Assembly: GCA_002270565.1 (NCBI GenBank)
Contig: NQMI01000128.1
Span: 1 to 64,000, forward strand
DNA from: Stenocarpella maydis
Taxonomy: Eukaryota; Ascomycota; Sordariomycetes; Diaporthales; Diaporthaceae
Direction: 5' to 3'
Length of the DNA: 64,000 nucleotides
Part shown: one piece after another, positions 42,929-54,783 of the stretch
How positions within the stretch are numbered: position 1 is the first letter of the stretch
How the letters are laid out: each line of letters starts with the position of its first letter
The notes under the pieces: model-generated
Database searches by the model: none
Seen by the model: the letters and a program-made list of their open reading frames with translations, nothing else
Told to the model about the DNA's origin: nothing
Translations under genes and position numbers: made by a program

Positions 42929-45900
42929 CTAGGATTGCCCTCCGTCCCTCTCCCTCCCAAGCATCACCTCAGCCTCGCGCATCTCCATCCTCTCATCAAG
43001 CATAGCACCCATCTCGTCGTCATTATCAGTACCCTCATCAACCGCACCCAGGTCATCATCGTCGTCGTCGTCCTCCTCATCCTCGTCATCCGCGGCTCCG
43101 TCGAGCCGCGAGGCCACGCTCCCGCCGCCCTTGGTCGACGCGGGCTTCCTCTTCTTCTCGAAGTCCTGCTTGTGCGCCTCGGCGAGCATCTGTACTATGC
43201 TCCTCTTGCCCGCGGTGGAGGCGCGCCTCCGCATCCGCAGCGAGTCCTCGCCTGTCGGCCGCCCCTCCTCGGCCGCGCCTATGGCAGCGGCGCCGGGCAG
43301 CCCTGGCCGGGATGCGCCCGAGGCCGAGCCGGAGACGTCGACGCCGGTGGATGTTGCGCCGCTCGGGGGGATGTTATCGGTGCCGCCGGCCGGGACGCTG
43401 GCCCTCGCCGAGGCCGGGGTGAAGGCAGGTTGGTCGTCGGCGTCCTGCGGCCGCTTCCCGCCGGCGGCCGCCGAATCCGAGCTGACCCTCGCGCTCGTGA
43501 GCTCGGGGATGCCGGTTTCGAGGTGGTAGGGCAGGGGCACGTCCCTGGAGGCCTTGTACTGCGCGACGTTGGAGCAGTGCTCGTTCTCGACGCGGAGGAG
43601 GGTCCATATGCCCCTACGTGTGACCTCGGCCAGGCCGATGAGGAAGGAGGCGATGCTCGAGTGCTGCGCGTCGTGGGTGAAGATGGCGTAGAAGATCCAG
43701 TTGAAGCGCAATATCGGGTCGAGTGTCATGATGAGGTAGTAGGGCCAGCGGGACTTGAGGGCTGTGATGTCCCGCAGGAAGCGGTGGCGCGCGTGGGGCT
43801 GGACCAGGCTGAAATCCATAAAGATGTCCCAGAAGGCTGAAGAGAGCGCGCGTCAGTACGGGTTGTGAAAAGGGCTGCGGCGAAGTCGATCATTATCTGG
43901 TATGCTTGACATGCTGAGTTGATACTCACCGGTGTAGAACCCATTTATCGTCGAGAACGCAATAAAGAGGCCCAAATTTCGGTTTGTGCCGTTTATACGG
44001 TAAACACTCAAGAATACACCGGCAAGTATAGACGCTGTGTATTTGCCGCCATTGACCAAATGGGGGAAAACGTTTCGGGTATCTCTGTAACGTCGAATGC
44101 ACTGAAGAAATCGCCAACTATTTGTGTGCTGCGGTCAGCCGGCGCCCAGATAGAACAGTGTGTGCCGTGAGGTCTATACGCAGATAGTGACTGATGTACC
44201 GGCCCAGTTGTGGTCGCACAGATCTTGTTATTGTTTCTGTAGGCATGTGCGGAGAGACCTTGGGCGGAGCATAAATACAATGGGAGGCACCTACATAGGA
44301 GGCAGGCAGGCGAAGAAGCCCAGCAACCGCGAGTGGTTCGAGTTGCACTGTTGCGGTTCATCCCAGGAGTGGGCATAGATGCAGAAGAAGAGCTCGATAT
44401 TCTGGGCGCCGGTCAGGTCTGTACCCTCGGCGGAGGACGGGAATAGTACTTACACACATCGCGTAGGTCAGCGAACAATACATGTCTCCCAGGAAGAAGT
44501 CTCGAAACTCGACGGGGTACAGGCCAGCAAAGAAGAGACGCCACTGGAGCTGGTCAGTATCGTACCAGGCGGAAGGGCCGATAACTGGGGGCAGGCCAGA
44601 GGGACCAAACTTACATGGGAGTAGAGGAACCACCTTCGGGCCTTGTGCCAAAATATCGGCGCTGGCATGAACAGAATCAAGATGGTGATGGATATGAGCA
44701 AGACAGGATAGTATATATACATGGAGTCAGATCCATATCTTGTGAAGTTCAGCCAAAAGAACAACCCAAACAGGAAGAGGAAGAAGCTGGGGAACTCGGA
44801 GAGCTGCCTCCAGTCCAGGTGGTTCCGGGGGTCGAATTCGAATATGAAAGGGTAATTTATGCGGTTGGCAGTCCATATCTTGCAGTTCAGGCAGAACGTG
44901 CTGAACAAGAACAGCATCAGGAAGTAGCCGCCGTAGATCTGCATCAGGTAGGCTGTTTGTGTCCTCAGGTCGCCGTCCTCGTCGAAGAGAAGTTGTGCAC
45001 CCTGCACGAGCCCCTCGATGGACAGGACCGCGCCCACGCCGATCAGGAGCCCATTCCGGAATGCGCTGCCGGACTCGTCACGCTTCTTCCTGGTCAGGTT
45101 GCGGAGCTTTCCTGCGGCGAGCTTGTGGTTGCCGCGCTCAAAGTACCGGGCATAGAGGTCCTCGACTGCCTGAAGGTGGCCGTCTAGCACGTCGCTGTTG
45201 ACGAACCAGCTCTTGTTGACCTTTTCGTTCATGTAGCGGTATGGCGGCCGCGCGTGCGTCGCCTTGTCGTACTTCTTGTTGAGTTTTCTGAAGGCGGTCC
45301 TGTTCAGGAGTGCGTAGGATTTTAGGAGCTCAAGGCCTCGGTAGAACTCTTGCAGTGCCAGCTTGAGTTTCCTCTTGGCCGTGCGATATGGCACCTCATT
45401 CTCATCTGCCCGACGGGCGTAGTCGCGTCTCTCGTCTGGGTTCGCCCCAGTGTGACTTGGGGTCTGGGGCATCTTCTGAAGTGCCTTGGAGTTTGGGCCG
45501 GGCTTGAAGAACTTGGCCTTCAGGGGATCAAGCATGGGCAGGGGTCCCGTGCTGCTGCTGCCTCCGAAGCCCTCCTTCGCGTCGTGACCGTTTGGCTCGC
45601 CGTCACGCCTGCGGCGCTTAGCCTCAGCGATCTCGGAGATCCTCCGGTTGCGCATCTCGTGCAGCTGCTCGCGGAGCATGGCCAGCCGCTTGCCGGCGTG
45701 GTCCTCCTTCTGCCGGTAAAAGTTCTCGACCTTCTGTAGCTCACTGTCGAGGAACTCGAAGAACTCCCTCTCCTTCTCGCGGACCTCGTCAAAGGCGTGC
45801 ATGTCGTACTCGCCTCGTGAGCGGTACCGCTCCAGCGATGGCCCGGCCAGGGAGAACATCCTCCGCAGCCTCGCCCGGGGGCTCTGCACATCGCCCGGGG

Positions 45901-46624
45901 TGGGGTTGGGAAATGTAGCGCCCACGGCGGAGGGAAAGCGGCCAGGCATGGGGGCGCGGGCAGCTGCGGCGCCTGACTGCGACCCTGCCCCCGACGCCGT
46001 GCGGTCGAGAGCAAGGCGGTGGGCTGAGGACCCCGAGTTCACGCGGGGCGTTCCCGGCGGCCGCCGGCCGTAGCCGCTGCTCGTATTGGAGGGCACCTTC
46101 ATGGCGGGGGCCGGGAGCTCAAAGGGGTGGCCCGGCTGGCCCGGCTCGCTGGTGAGGGCGGGATCGTGGTCCGGAGGGGTCGGGACAAAGCTACCGTAGC
46201 GCATGTCCGACTCGAGGCCCTGCATCAGCCCCTGGCGCTCGCCGGCCACGGGGGCAGGCCTCTTGATGGGGATCGAGCGCGGGCTCAGGCCCATGGGCGC
46301 AGGGCTTGTACGCAGGGGGTCTACGCCGTCCTCGGCAGCCACCGGGTTGGCAGAAGCGGCGGTCTTGAACGAGGCTGAATCAGAGTGCAGCTGGTCAAGC
46401 CTCGCGGGGACCCTGGTGGACGAGGCGCCATTGGCGCGGCTGATGGCCCTGGCGACGGCCTTGATGTGCTTCTTGCCGGCCTTGTAGTTGAGGTACTTGA
46501 TGCGCCATTCTGGGCCGGGGTCAGCCGTGGCCTCGACAGTCAACAGTGCTCAGTCGTGACACAGTGGCACGGCAGCGGGCTCACCTGGCACCATCTCGCG
46601 CTCGAGCTCCTTTGCGAACTTCAT
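42929..46624 (-). CDS. SPX-EXS domain phosphate exporter, SYG1/XPR1 family
   Basis: Six minus-strand exons: 46624-46585, 46509-44615, 44543-44454, 44401-44295, 44117-43930 and 43836-42929, giving 1075 residues. All joins keep frame. The SPX domain starts at Met1 (MKFAKELEREMVPEWRIKYL, then YKAGKKHIK), is interrupted by a ~200-residue Pro/Ser-rich insert, and resumes at about 255-430 with FFEFLDSELQKVENFYRQKE and the lysine-rich KLKLALQEFYRGLELLKSYA / KLNKKYDK helix that binds inositol pyrophosphates. Four or more membrane helices follow (for example GLLIGVGAVLSIEGL, FPSFFLFLFGLFFWLNF, YPVLLISITILILFMPA). The EXS domain spans exons 3-6: WRLFFAGLYPVEFRDFFLGD, CIYAHSWDEPQQCNSNHSR, FLQCIRRYRDT, TRRGIWTLLRVENEHCSN. 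The tail is acidic. Family members export phosphate or act in Golgi/plasma-membrane signalling; the InsP-sensing SPX suggests regulation by phosphate status. Confidence 0.95.
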
Positions 46625-47944
46625 GGTGACGTCAGGAGCAGCAGCTCGAGGCTCCGCGGCATGGTTGCAGTTGGTGGCATGCACTCGGGCAGACGAAGGG
46701 CAGGGCGTGTTGGCGCGGGCCAATGGTGAAGACGCGATGGGGTTATGGGCTGTATGCCCGGTATACTCGGTATGCCTGGGCCGTGCGGTGTGATGGCGGT
46801 ATTGTTGAAACAAGACGGTCCGACGGTCCTAGGCATAAACAACACTAGGCCATCGAGAACAATGTGCTCCCAGCGACAGTAGACCAGATGCTCCCAGGAG
46901 GTCGGTCGGTCAGGCTCCGTCACCGTCCAACGGCGGCAAACCGATAATTTGGTAGTCTAGCAATCCGTGCCTGTATTTCAGGGAGGCCAATGAGAGCTGC
47001 GTCTGCAGCCACGCCGGCCCCACATTGTGCACATGCCCGCGCGTCGAGGTCGGTCTGGCAGTCTCCCAGCTGGCCAGAACAATGCGAGGATCGGCGCCAG
47101 ACGTCGGCACTCTGGCCCAAGATCCCAAATGAGGCTCAAAACTAACTCTCGTCTCCCGGTATGCGTCAGCACCGTAGCTGCCTATCTCGACCACGCCTGC
47201 TCTCCATCTTGTTACCACGCCAGCCTGGGGGACAGAGCAACGTTGCCTAGTGTCGCTAGTCTAGCACCTCCCACAGGCCCGCAGCCTAGCGTGGAAATGG
47301 CACGATACCAAGTCCGGCTTCACCTGTTTGCTCTCGATAGACCGTGCGACTGATGCTTCCAGAAAGCACTATTCGCCTCTGGGCCACCCTTTACGCTGGC
47401 GTCGGCGGGAAACAAAAAAGTGATCCCAACCGCTTGTTCCTGGCGGGCAGGGGCCCACTGCTTATCCCTTGGACATTTGACGGCTCCAGGAGGTTGCTGT
47501 CCGTCGCTAAGTCGCGATTGGTACGTCAAGATGGCTTGCCCACGCCGCTTCTGCGCCTGCAAGCACTCGACTCGGCCGAGACCCATGGCGGAAGGAGCCA
47601 GGGCCCCGGGGAACCCAGAAGAACCTTGGAAATCCGGCGCAGCGCGATTTTTATCGCCATGGGCAGCCGCCCCCGCGTGGGCGCCGGATCGAGATGTAGA
47701 AGCGCTATCGGCAGTGCAGTATGGGGCTATTCCAAGATTAGTGTGTTGTTTGGTCCGGTGCATGGTCCCGATGTCACCTTGGAGTTTCGAGTGTCAGAAA
47801 ATGAGCCCATACTGCGCGGCCCGGTGCTCCCAGGTCCAACATTTAAGAGGTCTGCGCGTATGGCTTGGCAACTCCAGACCCGATCCTATGGAACCTCACC
47901 GACCGGGTGAGGTTCGGTCGAGACCTGCCAGCCTCGTGACAGCC
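46625..47944. other. Upstream region of the SYG1-like gene; no gene recognised
   Basis: Contains the presumed promoter of the SYG1-like gene at its left end. Frames up to about 205 codons on the plus strand (47420-48037) show no domain and overlap a more protein-like minus-strand frame, so they were not called. A perfect 10 bp inverted repeat lies at 47891-47915. Confidence 0.45.
47891..47915. other. Perfect inverted repeat (10 bp arms, 5 bp loop)
   Basis: GAACCTCACC and GGTGAGGTTC flank GACCG. It lies 30 bp beyond the stop of the hypothetical minus-strand gene at 47945, so a transcript of that gene could fold it in the 3' UTR. Confidence 0.7.
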
Positions 47945-49090
47945 TCACAGGTTGGGGATGCGCACGCCTCCCCTCCACAGCATTTCGGTTCTGCGGTCCC
48001 AGCAGTTTGTGCCCTTGATCGGGAGCATCGCCGTTGATCGTTGAGTTCTCACATACACCGGGCCATTTGCTCCGTCGCCGTGACAGTATTGGAGCCATAG
48101 CCGCTGCACGTCTCTGAGCTTATCCATGCTCCACTGCGTCCGTGGTAGCAATCGGTCCCGATGACCTGTTCCGGGAGGCCCCGAGGCGGCCGTGCTGCCG
48201 AAGAAACCGACCCAGTGCACATGGTGCAATTCGATGCGGCTCACCTCAACAGGAGGGCTAGGGATGGCGTCGATACAGTCCGCTACCGGGATAAAAGCAG
48301 GGGTGCGGTCTTCAGGTAGACCAAAGCGGATGCTCCAGAGATTGAGCGACCCGGGACGCAAGGGTGCCTGAGCTGCTCGGGTATGACACGGCAGATATCT
48401 CGCAAACGACTCAGGCACGTTGTCGATCATTTCTGTGAGGCTATATTGAGAGCTCGTAGGAAAACAGTCGAAACTCAATTTCGATAAGGTCCATCCAGGT
48501 GCACCGCACCCCAGCAGTGACCCCCAGCCATTGTGGGCCGAGGCCATGATAGCTTGATCAAAGATGCTGGCGTCCAATCGCGAGTTTTTTAACGTCACAT
48601 GGGTGGAGTGAGAGACAACGGGCAGGTACCGGTACATTGGGATACCTTGGTTCTGGGCCCGCGCTCCGGCCCATCGGCAGAGAGAGAATGGGAGTCTGAA
48701 ATGGCCGGGCTTTTCTCCGGAGATGGGCGGGCTGACCTGCATGCGTCCTGCTGCAGGCTGGGCGTCGCGTCGCTGGAGCAGGAGCGAAGCCTGCATGCCC
48801 TGTGGTTGCGCTGCATTGGGACGATGCCCTCCCTCCGAGTTCTGGCCCTCTCGTAGCCAACAAAGCAGACTCGGGGTGCACTGCTGTGAGGGGCTGCAGC
48901 TTTGTGGTTTCGGCTGCCCACGACGCTTCCGAATCGGGAGTAGACGAGATGAACCGTGTAAGCTGAACGGCCCGCCGACTGCATGCGCTGTGCATGGGTT
49001 ACCATCAACCGATGATGTGTACATAGTATTCGCTGCTGTGTCATACCCACAATTCCTGTCATCCAGGTGCTGACATTGTGGCCTGATCAT
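47945..49090 (-). CDS. Hypothetical protein, unrecognised; true start may be near 48637
   Basis: A 381-codon minus-strand frame. The C-terminal ~230 residues, from MYRYLPVVSHSTHVTL (ATG at 48637), look protein-like with biased third positions. They include FGLPEDRTPAFIPVADCIDA, VSRIELHHVHWVGFFGS, RDVQRLWLQYCHGDGANGPV and the end MLWRGGVRIPNL. The first ~150 residues are Cys/Gln/Ser/Pro-rich without structure and may be non-coding or altered by introns. No family was recognised. It could be a lineage-specific gene or a partial remnant. Confidence 0.45.
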   Translation of the reverse strand: MIRPQCQHLDDRNCGYDTAANTMYTSSVDGNPCTAHAVGGPFSLHGSSRLLPIRKRRGQPKPQSCSPSQQCTPSLLCWLREGQNSEGGHRPNAAQPQGMQASLLLQRRDAQPAAGRMQVSPPISGEKPGHFRLPFSLCRWAGARAQNQGIPMYRYLPVVSHSTHVTLKNSRLDASIFDQAIMASAHNGWGSLLGCGAPGWTLSKLSFDCFPTSSQYSLTEMIDNVPESFARYLPCHTRAAQAPLRPGSLNLWSIRFGLPEDRTPAFIPVADCIDAIPSPPVEVSRIELHHVHWVGFFGSTAASGPPGTGHRDRLLPRTQWSMDKLRDVQRLWLQYCHGDGANGPVYVRTQRSTAMLPIKGTNCWDRRTEMLWRGGVRIPNL

Positions 49091-51159
49091 GCAAAGTCAA
49101 TATAAGAAATGCAGCTCGTCTTATAATATGCCAACACACAATGCAGTGTGATGGGATTCTGAACTCTCCGACCATCAGTCTTACACAAGATATTCTGCGA
49201 GGTTGATGTTGCATGCCCGTGATCAGCGAAGTACGCGAAGAACCAGTCTTGACCCCTCCAGCCGGAGGTGGAGGTGACGATAATATGACAGGCACATTAT
49301 GAGGTAGCTCAAAGATACTCGAGTCCGGGATGGAAGAAGGTAGGCGTGAGGTTAGAGAGGACTCGATCATTGCGCGGTTTCTCGGCCCTGACCTGAGCGA
49401 TGGTACCGGAGCCCCTGCGAACCTACACAGCCAATGCCGCGAGGTTTGAGACAACAGGACTCTTGTCGGCTGCATCTCTGCCCGCCGTGTGAAATGAGGC
49501 TGGCGCAGGCCGTGGCAGTCGAAGGATTGGCTGATGAGTGACACCGTGTATGTTGCTGTCGTGTAGTCTCTGCCCAGAGCTGTCCTGACCATTACCATCC
49601 AAGCACCCTGCGGCAGACTACTGTGCTCCAACAGGTTAGTTTTACAATCCCACGGCCGGGCCGAACACCTCAGCCCATGGAAACGCAGCATCGTCTGCTC
49701 CCCGCATTTGGATGCATGCATCTATATTAGTCTCAAGTCCAGCACAGTTCAGACACTATATATACTAATAAGCTTCGCCGGATCAAGTGCAGTGGTGAGA
49801 GTTGGCATTTGCTTGCACATGTCTTGCTTCGCCTGGCTTCAGTGGAACCGCCGCGGCGATGCAGACGAGCACGTTCCAGTGAATACCATTCTCAGCAGCA
49901 GCACCGGAAGCGCACAATGTGCTGGCTGGGCAGGCTGGATGATCGGATGAAGCAAGCCGCGCCACCGCCAACAATGTGCCGAGGCCGACAGGCTAGCGAT
50001 ATCTCTGGTACTACACGATCTCAGGGCGGATTTGTTGAGCGGGATGTCTTGACGCCATACGGGGTTCTCAGCCCTCTCCCTGGGATGTCGATCGTGGAGC
50101 ACCGCCGCCTGGGTGTGTGATTAGGCGCAAGCAGAAACCCTACACTAGGGTCGAGCTAATCCAGACGCCCGAAGAGCTTGGCCAACAGATAGATGGATAG
50201 CGCTGGTGGTGGGGCTCGTGCCCGACGGTATTCTGATTTTCCCATGGGAGTCGTCCGCCCGTTTTCAATGGACCGAGGCCGAAGGAGACACATTCAACCC
50301 CCACCCGTGCCGAGGTAACCCTGTGTGACTTCTCAGATTCAAACCCTGGTTGAGAGATGGGCTTGTCGCCTTGCCTTGCCATGACTGGGGATCTCGATTG
50401 GGTGCTGATTGTTGCCCATTCGACTGCGTCGATTGCGTCAACAGCCGCAGGCTGGCAGGCTGATGAACCCTGCAACCGCTGGCAACGTCGACGACGGCCA
50501 GGTGCAGGACAACAAAGCTAATTACATCAGATCCGGCTCGGCTCCGTTGATTTGGGGGGCAAGACCAGGGATTTCTTCGGTGGTTCCATCCAGCCTGGGA
50601 AACCTTTTTTCTGGGCCTCCGCTCAGACATGCCGGTGGGCAGCTTGGGGGGCTTTTATCCAAGCCAGGGAACCGCTGCAAGGGTGCACCATCCCACCGGT
50701 GTGGTATGTGCTGGGCTATCGAGTGGTACGACGAGTGTGCAGTAGTTAGCGAGTGGTTGCATGGCGCGCCCTGCCAGGCCTGCCTGAAGTGCCCGGGTCA
50801 ATCTTGTGAGGGAAGAGGGCTTAAAACGGGTCGGCGACCTCCAGACCGGCCTGGAGGAAAGCTAAATAAATAGCAGCAGATGATGCAGGACCGCGGCGCA
50901 CGCAGTAGCTGGCTGAGACGCAGTCGCAGGAAATGGTCGAGAGGGGAGCTGAAAGTTGTTGCCGCATTGGGGGAAGCAGACGCAGTCGAGTCGAGGGCGG
51001 TTGGCCGGTAGGAAGGACGAAGGAGGAGAGAGTGGTTTGGATGCGATGCAATCAACATGTACACGCAGCAACCAATTGGACCGCACGGCGCGAAGGTGGT
51101 ACTGAGGTGGTGTAGGTTGTAGCGCATTGTAAGCAGTACCTGTACATGCAATGGCCGGC

Positions 51160-51189
51160 TGATTGATTGACTGATTGATTGACTGATTG
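51160..51189. repeat. GATT/GACT microsatellite
   Basis: Alternating GATTGATT and GACTGATT units. Confidence 0.8.
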
Positions 51190-51500
51190 TCCGCTTGCTG
51201 TTCCCTACCCCTGCCCCTGCCCCTTCACCTGGGCCCTGACCGGGTCTTCCTGGATGCTACGCTACAACGCGCACGCTAGAGTGCCCACTTGTTGCGATTG
51301 AGTGACGCTACTGCTCCAGCGCCCAGCAAAGCGGTTCCTGTGGTTCCTGTGGTTCCTGTCGCGGTGCGAGCCCTGCGACTGTACTTTGCAGCCAGCCAGC
51401 CAGCCAGCCAACAAACAACCTTGGAAGGCCAGTCAAAAAGCTTTGCCCGTCCCTCCTCCTCCTTCTCCTTCCTCCTCTGGTACTCCGTACCTACAACCTA

Positions 51501-51534
51501 CATACGTACGTACGTACATACATACATACATACG
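51501..51534. repeat. TACG/TACA microsatellite
   Basis: Runs of TACG pass into TACA units (51501-51534), in the leader region of the gene at 52574. Short CAGC and GGTTCCTGT tandem units lie just upstream, near 51335-51410. Confidence 0.8.
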
Positions 51535-52573
51535 ACGTACACATACCGCATACCAGTTGACATACATAGCTGGGAGCACTAAGGTGCGCTTCGTCGCTCG
51601 CGCTCTTGCTGTGTCGGTCCCCATCGACGACACCAATAAAACCCTCACATATTGGCCAGCCTGCCCACTTCCAACTTCTTCTCTCCCTCCTCGGCCGTCA
51701 CGGTCAACGTCAGCGTCATCGATCACCGCAACTGCTCGCTGCTTCTTCTGCTGTCGTGCCCGTGCCCGCCTGGTCTCCTCTCCCTCTTCTCCCTGGTGCC
51801 ATCACCTCCCTAGGGCTGCCAAGACTGCAACGTTGGACCGTCATCTTCGTGCGCAGCAACCCAAAACCTGCATGTCTCTGCTCTGCCCTTTTCCCACTCT
51901 TATCAGCACTGTCCCTGTCCGCCTGCCCTCCTCCCTCCCTTGTCTTCGCAGCCCACGTCTGTCTACCAACCTCGTGCGCGCTTAAAGGAAAAGGACACAA
52001 AAGAGTCGGACGTGCCCACTCCCCGTCGCTCCACGCCTTGACAGCCTATATTTATCCTACCGCCTGCGAGCCCGTCCTGTCCTCGGCTGGTGTTGAGCCA
52101 CACGGCACAACAGCCAACTACCCGTCGCTTTGTTTGGTCGCCGCGTGAGCCCCAACCTGAATCACGCCTTGGCAGCCAACGACCAAGACCGGCCTGCAGG
52201 ACACGGGTTTGCGTGCTGCACCATCTCATCTTTCTTCGACCTCCAGCAGCCCAAGTTTGGGGCACCGTTTCGGGCACAGTTCGCACTCGCTCCTGTGGTG
52301 ACCCGCAAGGCGCCGACTCAACCCAGAGAGATTAGGCTACAGGCTCAGCAGCTTCAGCTTCGTCTTCGCCTCAGGGTGCCGGCTCCACCCGCCATCAGCG
52401 GGCCTCGAGCCCTGTTCTGCTCATCATTTCCTGCCCGAGGTTGTGATACGACGGACATAGCCCAGAGGTCCCTCCATCTTGGCGGGGTTTGCCATTTTAA
52501 CTCGCTTCCCTCGCGCGGCAGAGTACAATACACACACACCCCTGCGGCTCTGGAGCACGACCGCCGCCTCACC

Positions 52574-53683
52574 ATGCTCGACGCACAAATACCAAGGCGG
52601 CGCCCACTGCCGACCGATGCTCAAATCCCCTTCTCCCACTCTCGCACCCGCACAACATCCTCCAACGTATTTCCAATGCAAGCCCAACACCCGCAGCCCA
52701 TGCACCTGGGCCAGCCACAACAGCATTATGGCCACCAGCGCCGCTCCCCTTCCGTAAATACCTTCAGCACTGTCTCGAGCGGTGGAGGAGGGGCTGAGCG
52801 GGGCCCACCCCCGGCCGCCTACCGAAATTCCCCTCCCAGCGCCGACATACGCCGCTCCACTTCCTCGCGGTCGAATGGTTCCGTACAGCCCGTCGGTTAC
52901 GTTGCCCTTCTGCGAAAACAAAAGGCCACCGTCTGGTGCGACCGCGCACAGTCCGAGGACCCCTACATGCTGGCGAAACAGCGACAGGCCAAGGCGAGAG
53001 CCCTCCAGACCGTCGGCTCCGCCACGGCGGCCCCTGGCTCGTCCGGCGGCGGTCGCACGTCCACCGGGTTCAGCAGTGCCGGCGGCAAGGTCGTGGGCAA
53101 GATCCGCCACCACGGAAAGCCCGGGGTGGTCGGCTACGCCCCAGACAGCAATTACGTGGGCGTCGGCGGCGTGCCACTTCGACTTAGTGCGACAGAAGTG
53201 GAAGGCGAGGAGAGTGATGACGACGAACTTGCCTCACAGCGACTACATCACCGTAGGACAGGGAGCAGTGGGCGGTCAAGCACGGCGGGCAGCATCCAAG
53301 GCCGAAGGGCCATCAACTACCGCTCGTCGACGGGCAGTGGCCTCCAGATGACGGGCGGGGGTTCACAGAACAGCAGGAGGTGGACGGGCAGCGGGGGGGA
53401 CAACACGCCAGAGCGGAGCAGCAGCCTGGTTGATGGGGCGATGGGCGAGAAACGGGCGAGCGATGCCGCAAGCGGCAGGAGCGGCAGCAGCGCCGAGCGT
53501 GCCGACGACGTGCCTGATATGGGCAACGACGCGGCAAGGTTAGCGAGCAACAGCCTGATACACTCGGCACTGACGAGGGAAAAGAGCGTCAAGAATCCAG
53601 ACGAGCTGCGCAGAAGAGGCAGCGTCGACGAGAGGACCATGACGCTTACCTCGGGGAGACTGTTCATCGCTAACCCTGACTGA
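52574..53683 (+). CDS. Conserved-looking low-complexity fungal protein, function unknown
   Basis: Single exon of 369 residues with the start context CCTCACCATGC. Residues 1-110 are Pro/Gln/Ser-rich. A more ordered block follows: PVGYVALLRKQKATVWCDRA, QSEDPYMLAKQRQAKARAL, then VVGKIRHHGKPGVVGYAPDS and VGVGGVPLRLSATEVEGEE with an acidic ESDDDE. The second half is Ser/Gly/Arg-rich. The C-terminus is again ordered: ARLASNSLIHSALTREKSVK, PDELRRRGSVDERTMTLTSG and the end RLFIANPD. The RRRGS and REKS sites look like kinase targets. No catalytic or membrane feature is visible. The pattern (ordered blocks in a disordered chain) suggests a regulatory or scaffold protein, which is inference. Frame is open upstream to 52130, but ATG 52574 is preferred because earlier residues lack conservation-like character. 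Confidence 0.8.
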   Translation: MLDAQIPRRRPLPTDAQIPFSHSRTRTTSSNVFPMQAQHPQPMHLGQPQQHYGHQRRSPSVNTFSTVSSGGGGAERGPPPAAYRNSPPSADIRRSTSSRSNGSVQPVGYVALLRKQKATVWCDRAQSEDPYMLAKQRQAKARALQTVGSATAAPGSSGGGRTSTGFSSAGGKVVGKIRHHGKPGVVGYAPDSNYVGVGGVPLRLSATEVEGEESDDDELASQRLHHRRTGSSGRSSTAGSIQGRRAINYRSSTGSGLQMTGGGSQNSRRWTGSGGDNTPERSSSLVDGAMGEKRASDAASGRSGSSAERADDVPDMGNDAARLASNSLIHSALTREKSVKNPDELRRRGSVDERTMTLTSGRLFIANPD

Positions 53684-54783
53684 TGAACCTTGATATCAAC
53701 TTAAAACCGTCGCCGTCGGGCTATGGCACCATTGTTTCATTTGTCTGGTTCTTGGTTTGTGGAACATTGACCCTTGGGGGTCGGAGGGGATATACCACCG
53801 GTCGCTATTTATTTTTCCTTGAAGTTTGCCGGGGTGGGGCCCCGCGAGGCGAGCATGGAGAGCTTGCAATGCGCAACATGAGACGGTCGTTCAAGTCCTT
53901 TTCCCACACATCATCACCATCATTGCATTGCTCGGCGTTGGGAGGGATATCAAAGACGAATCAAATTCTGGATGTTTTCTTTTACCGCCTGGTCTCATCT
54001 TTGGTGCGCGCTCTGGTCTGATCACACCCACAGGTCGAAATCGGGGCCGTGGACTTCTTCCACGGGGTCCCAAGCAAGTCCATACAAAATTAAGCCGTGC
54101 AGAGTACCTACTAGTGTATCAAACGTGACCTGACTGAGCATGGCTGGGATGAGTGAGCTGGGAAACTCACGTCCTTGGTATATTGTTCCGAATTTGTCGA
54201 GTACCAGAGATCTCAGGCGCACCTGGCACCTTGTTCACCCCGGGCCGCCTCGGGCTGCAAACACCATTGCAAAGGCCCGTGATTTGGATAATTCCAGCGT
54301 GTGGTAAATAAATCAGACAGATGGATGGGCACCGCGATAATCTACATGCTCTGCTAGTGGGGGAGGCATCCCAGTATGCGGGCCCTGGGGCAGTGCACGG
54401 ACACGGCCAATTTGACGCGTAGGCTGCAGGCTCCCACTTTCAGACGCGAACGCGACTTCCCGCAAAAAGGGTCCACCTGCGTTCGACCTTCCAACCGCCA
54501 ACCTTGGAAAGCACATCGGAGCCACACCAAGCCTGTCCCTACCACCAGAGAGAGTGTGCCCGGCCTTGTCGCCTGTTTTCTTTGTCATTGATATCCAGTG
54601 TACCTTCCAAAATAACAGGTGGTTTCTGCATCAGGTCTGCATCAGTCAATCAGTCAGCCAATGCCCCTTCTGGTCCGTTGATAGCGGCCTCAGGAGCGAG
54701 CACGCCCCGACGCGGAAGGCACATCCTCGACCTCGGGCCTTGCTCAGCCCATAAAGCCCTGGCACTGAGCCACGCCGACGCCA
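53684..54783. other. Intergenic region between the 52574 gene and the CAF-1 gene
   Basis: About 1.1 kb holding the 3' UTR of the left gene and the promoter/leader of the right one. No protein-like frame or RNA gene was found. The CATCAGTCAATCAGTCAGCC word near 54640 is a small repeat. Confidence 0.5.

Larger units (their letters stand above)
49091..52573. other. Region without a recognised gene; long CT-rich leader of the next gene
   Basis: No frame here has recognisable domains. From about 51200 the sequence is C- and CT-rich, with microsatellites. It probably forms the promoter and a long 5' UTR of the gene at 52574. The frame of that gene stays open back to 52130, but this part has no conserved-looking content. 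No RNA gene was recognised. Confidence 0.45.

Noticed and set aside
49059..49721. 220-codon minus-strand open frame
   Set aside because: No domain, biased composition with many Arg/Ser/Pro, and no splice link to the gene at 47945-49090.
52130..52573. Upstream in-frame extension of the 369-residue protein
   Set aside because: Open by composition only; lacks conserved-looking residues, and the ATG at 52574 has a good context.
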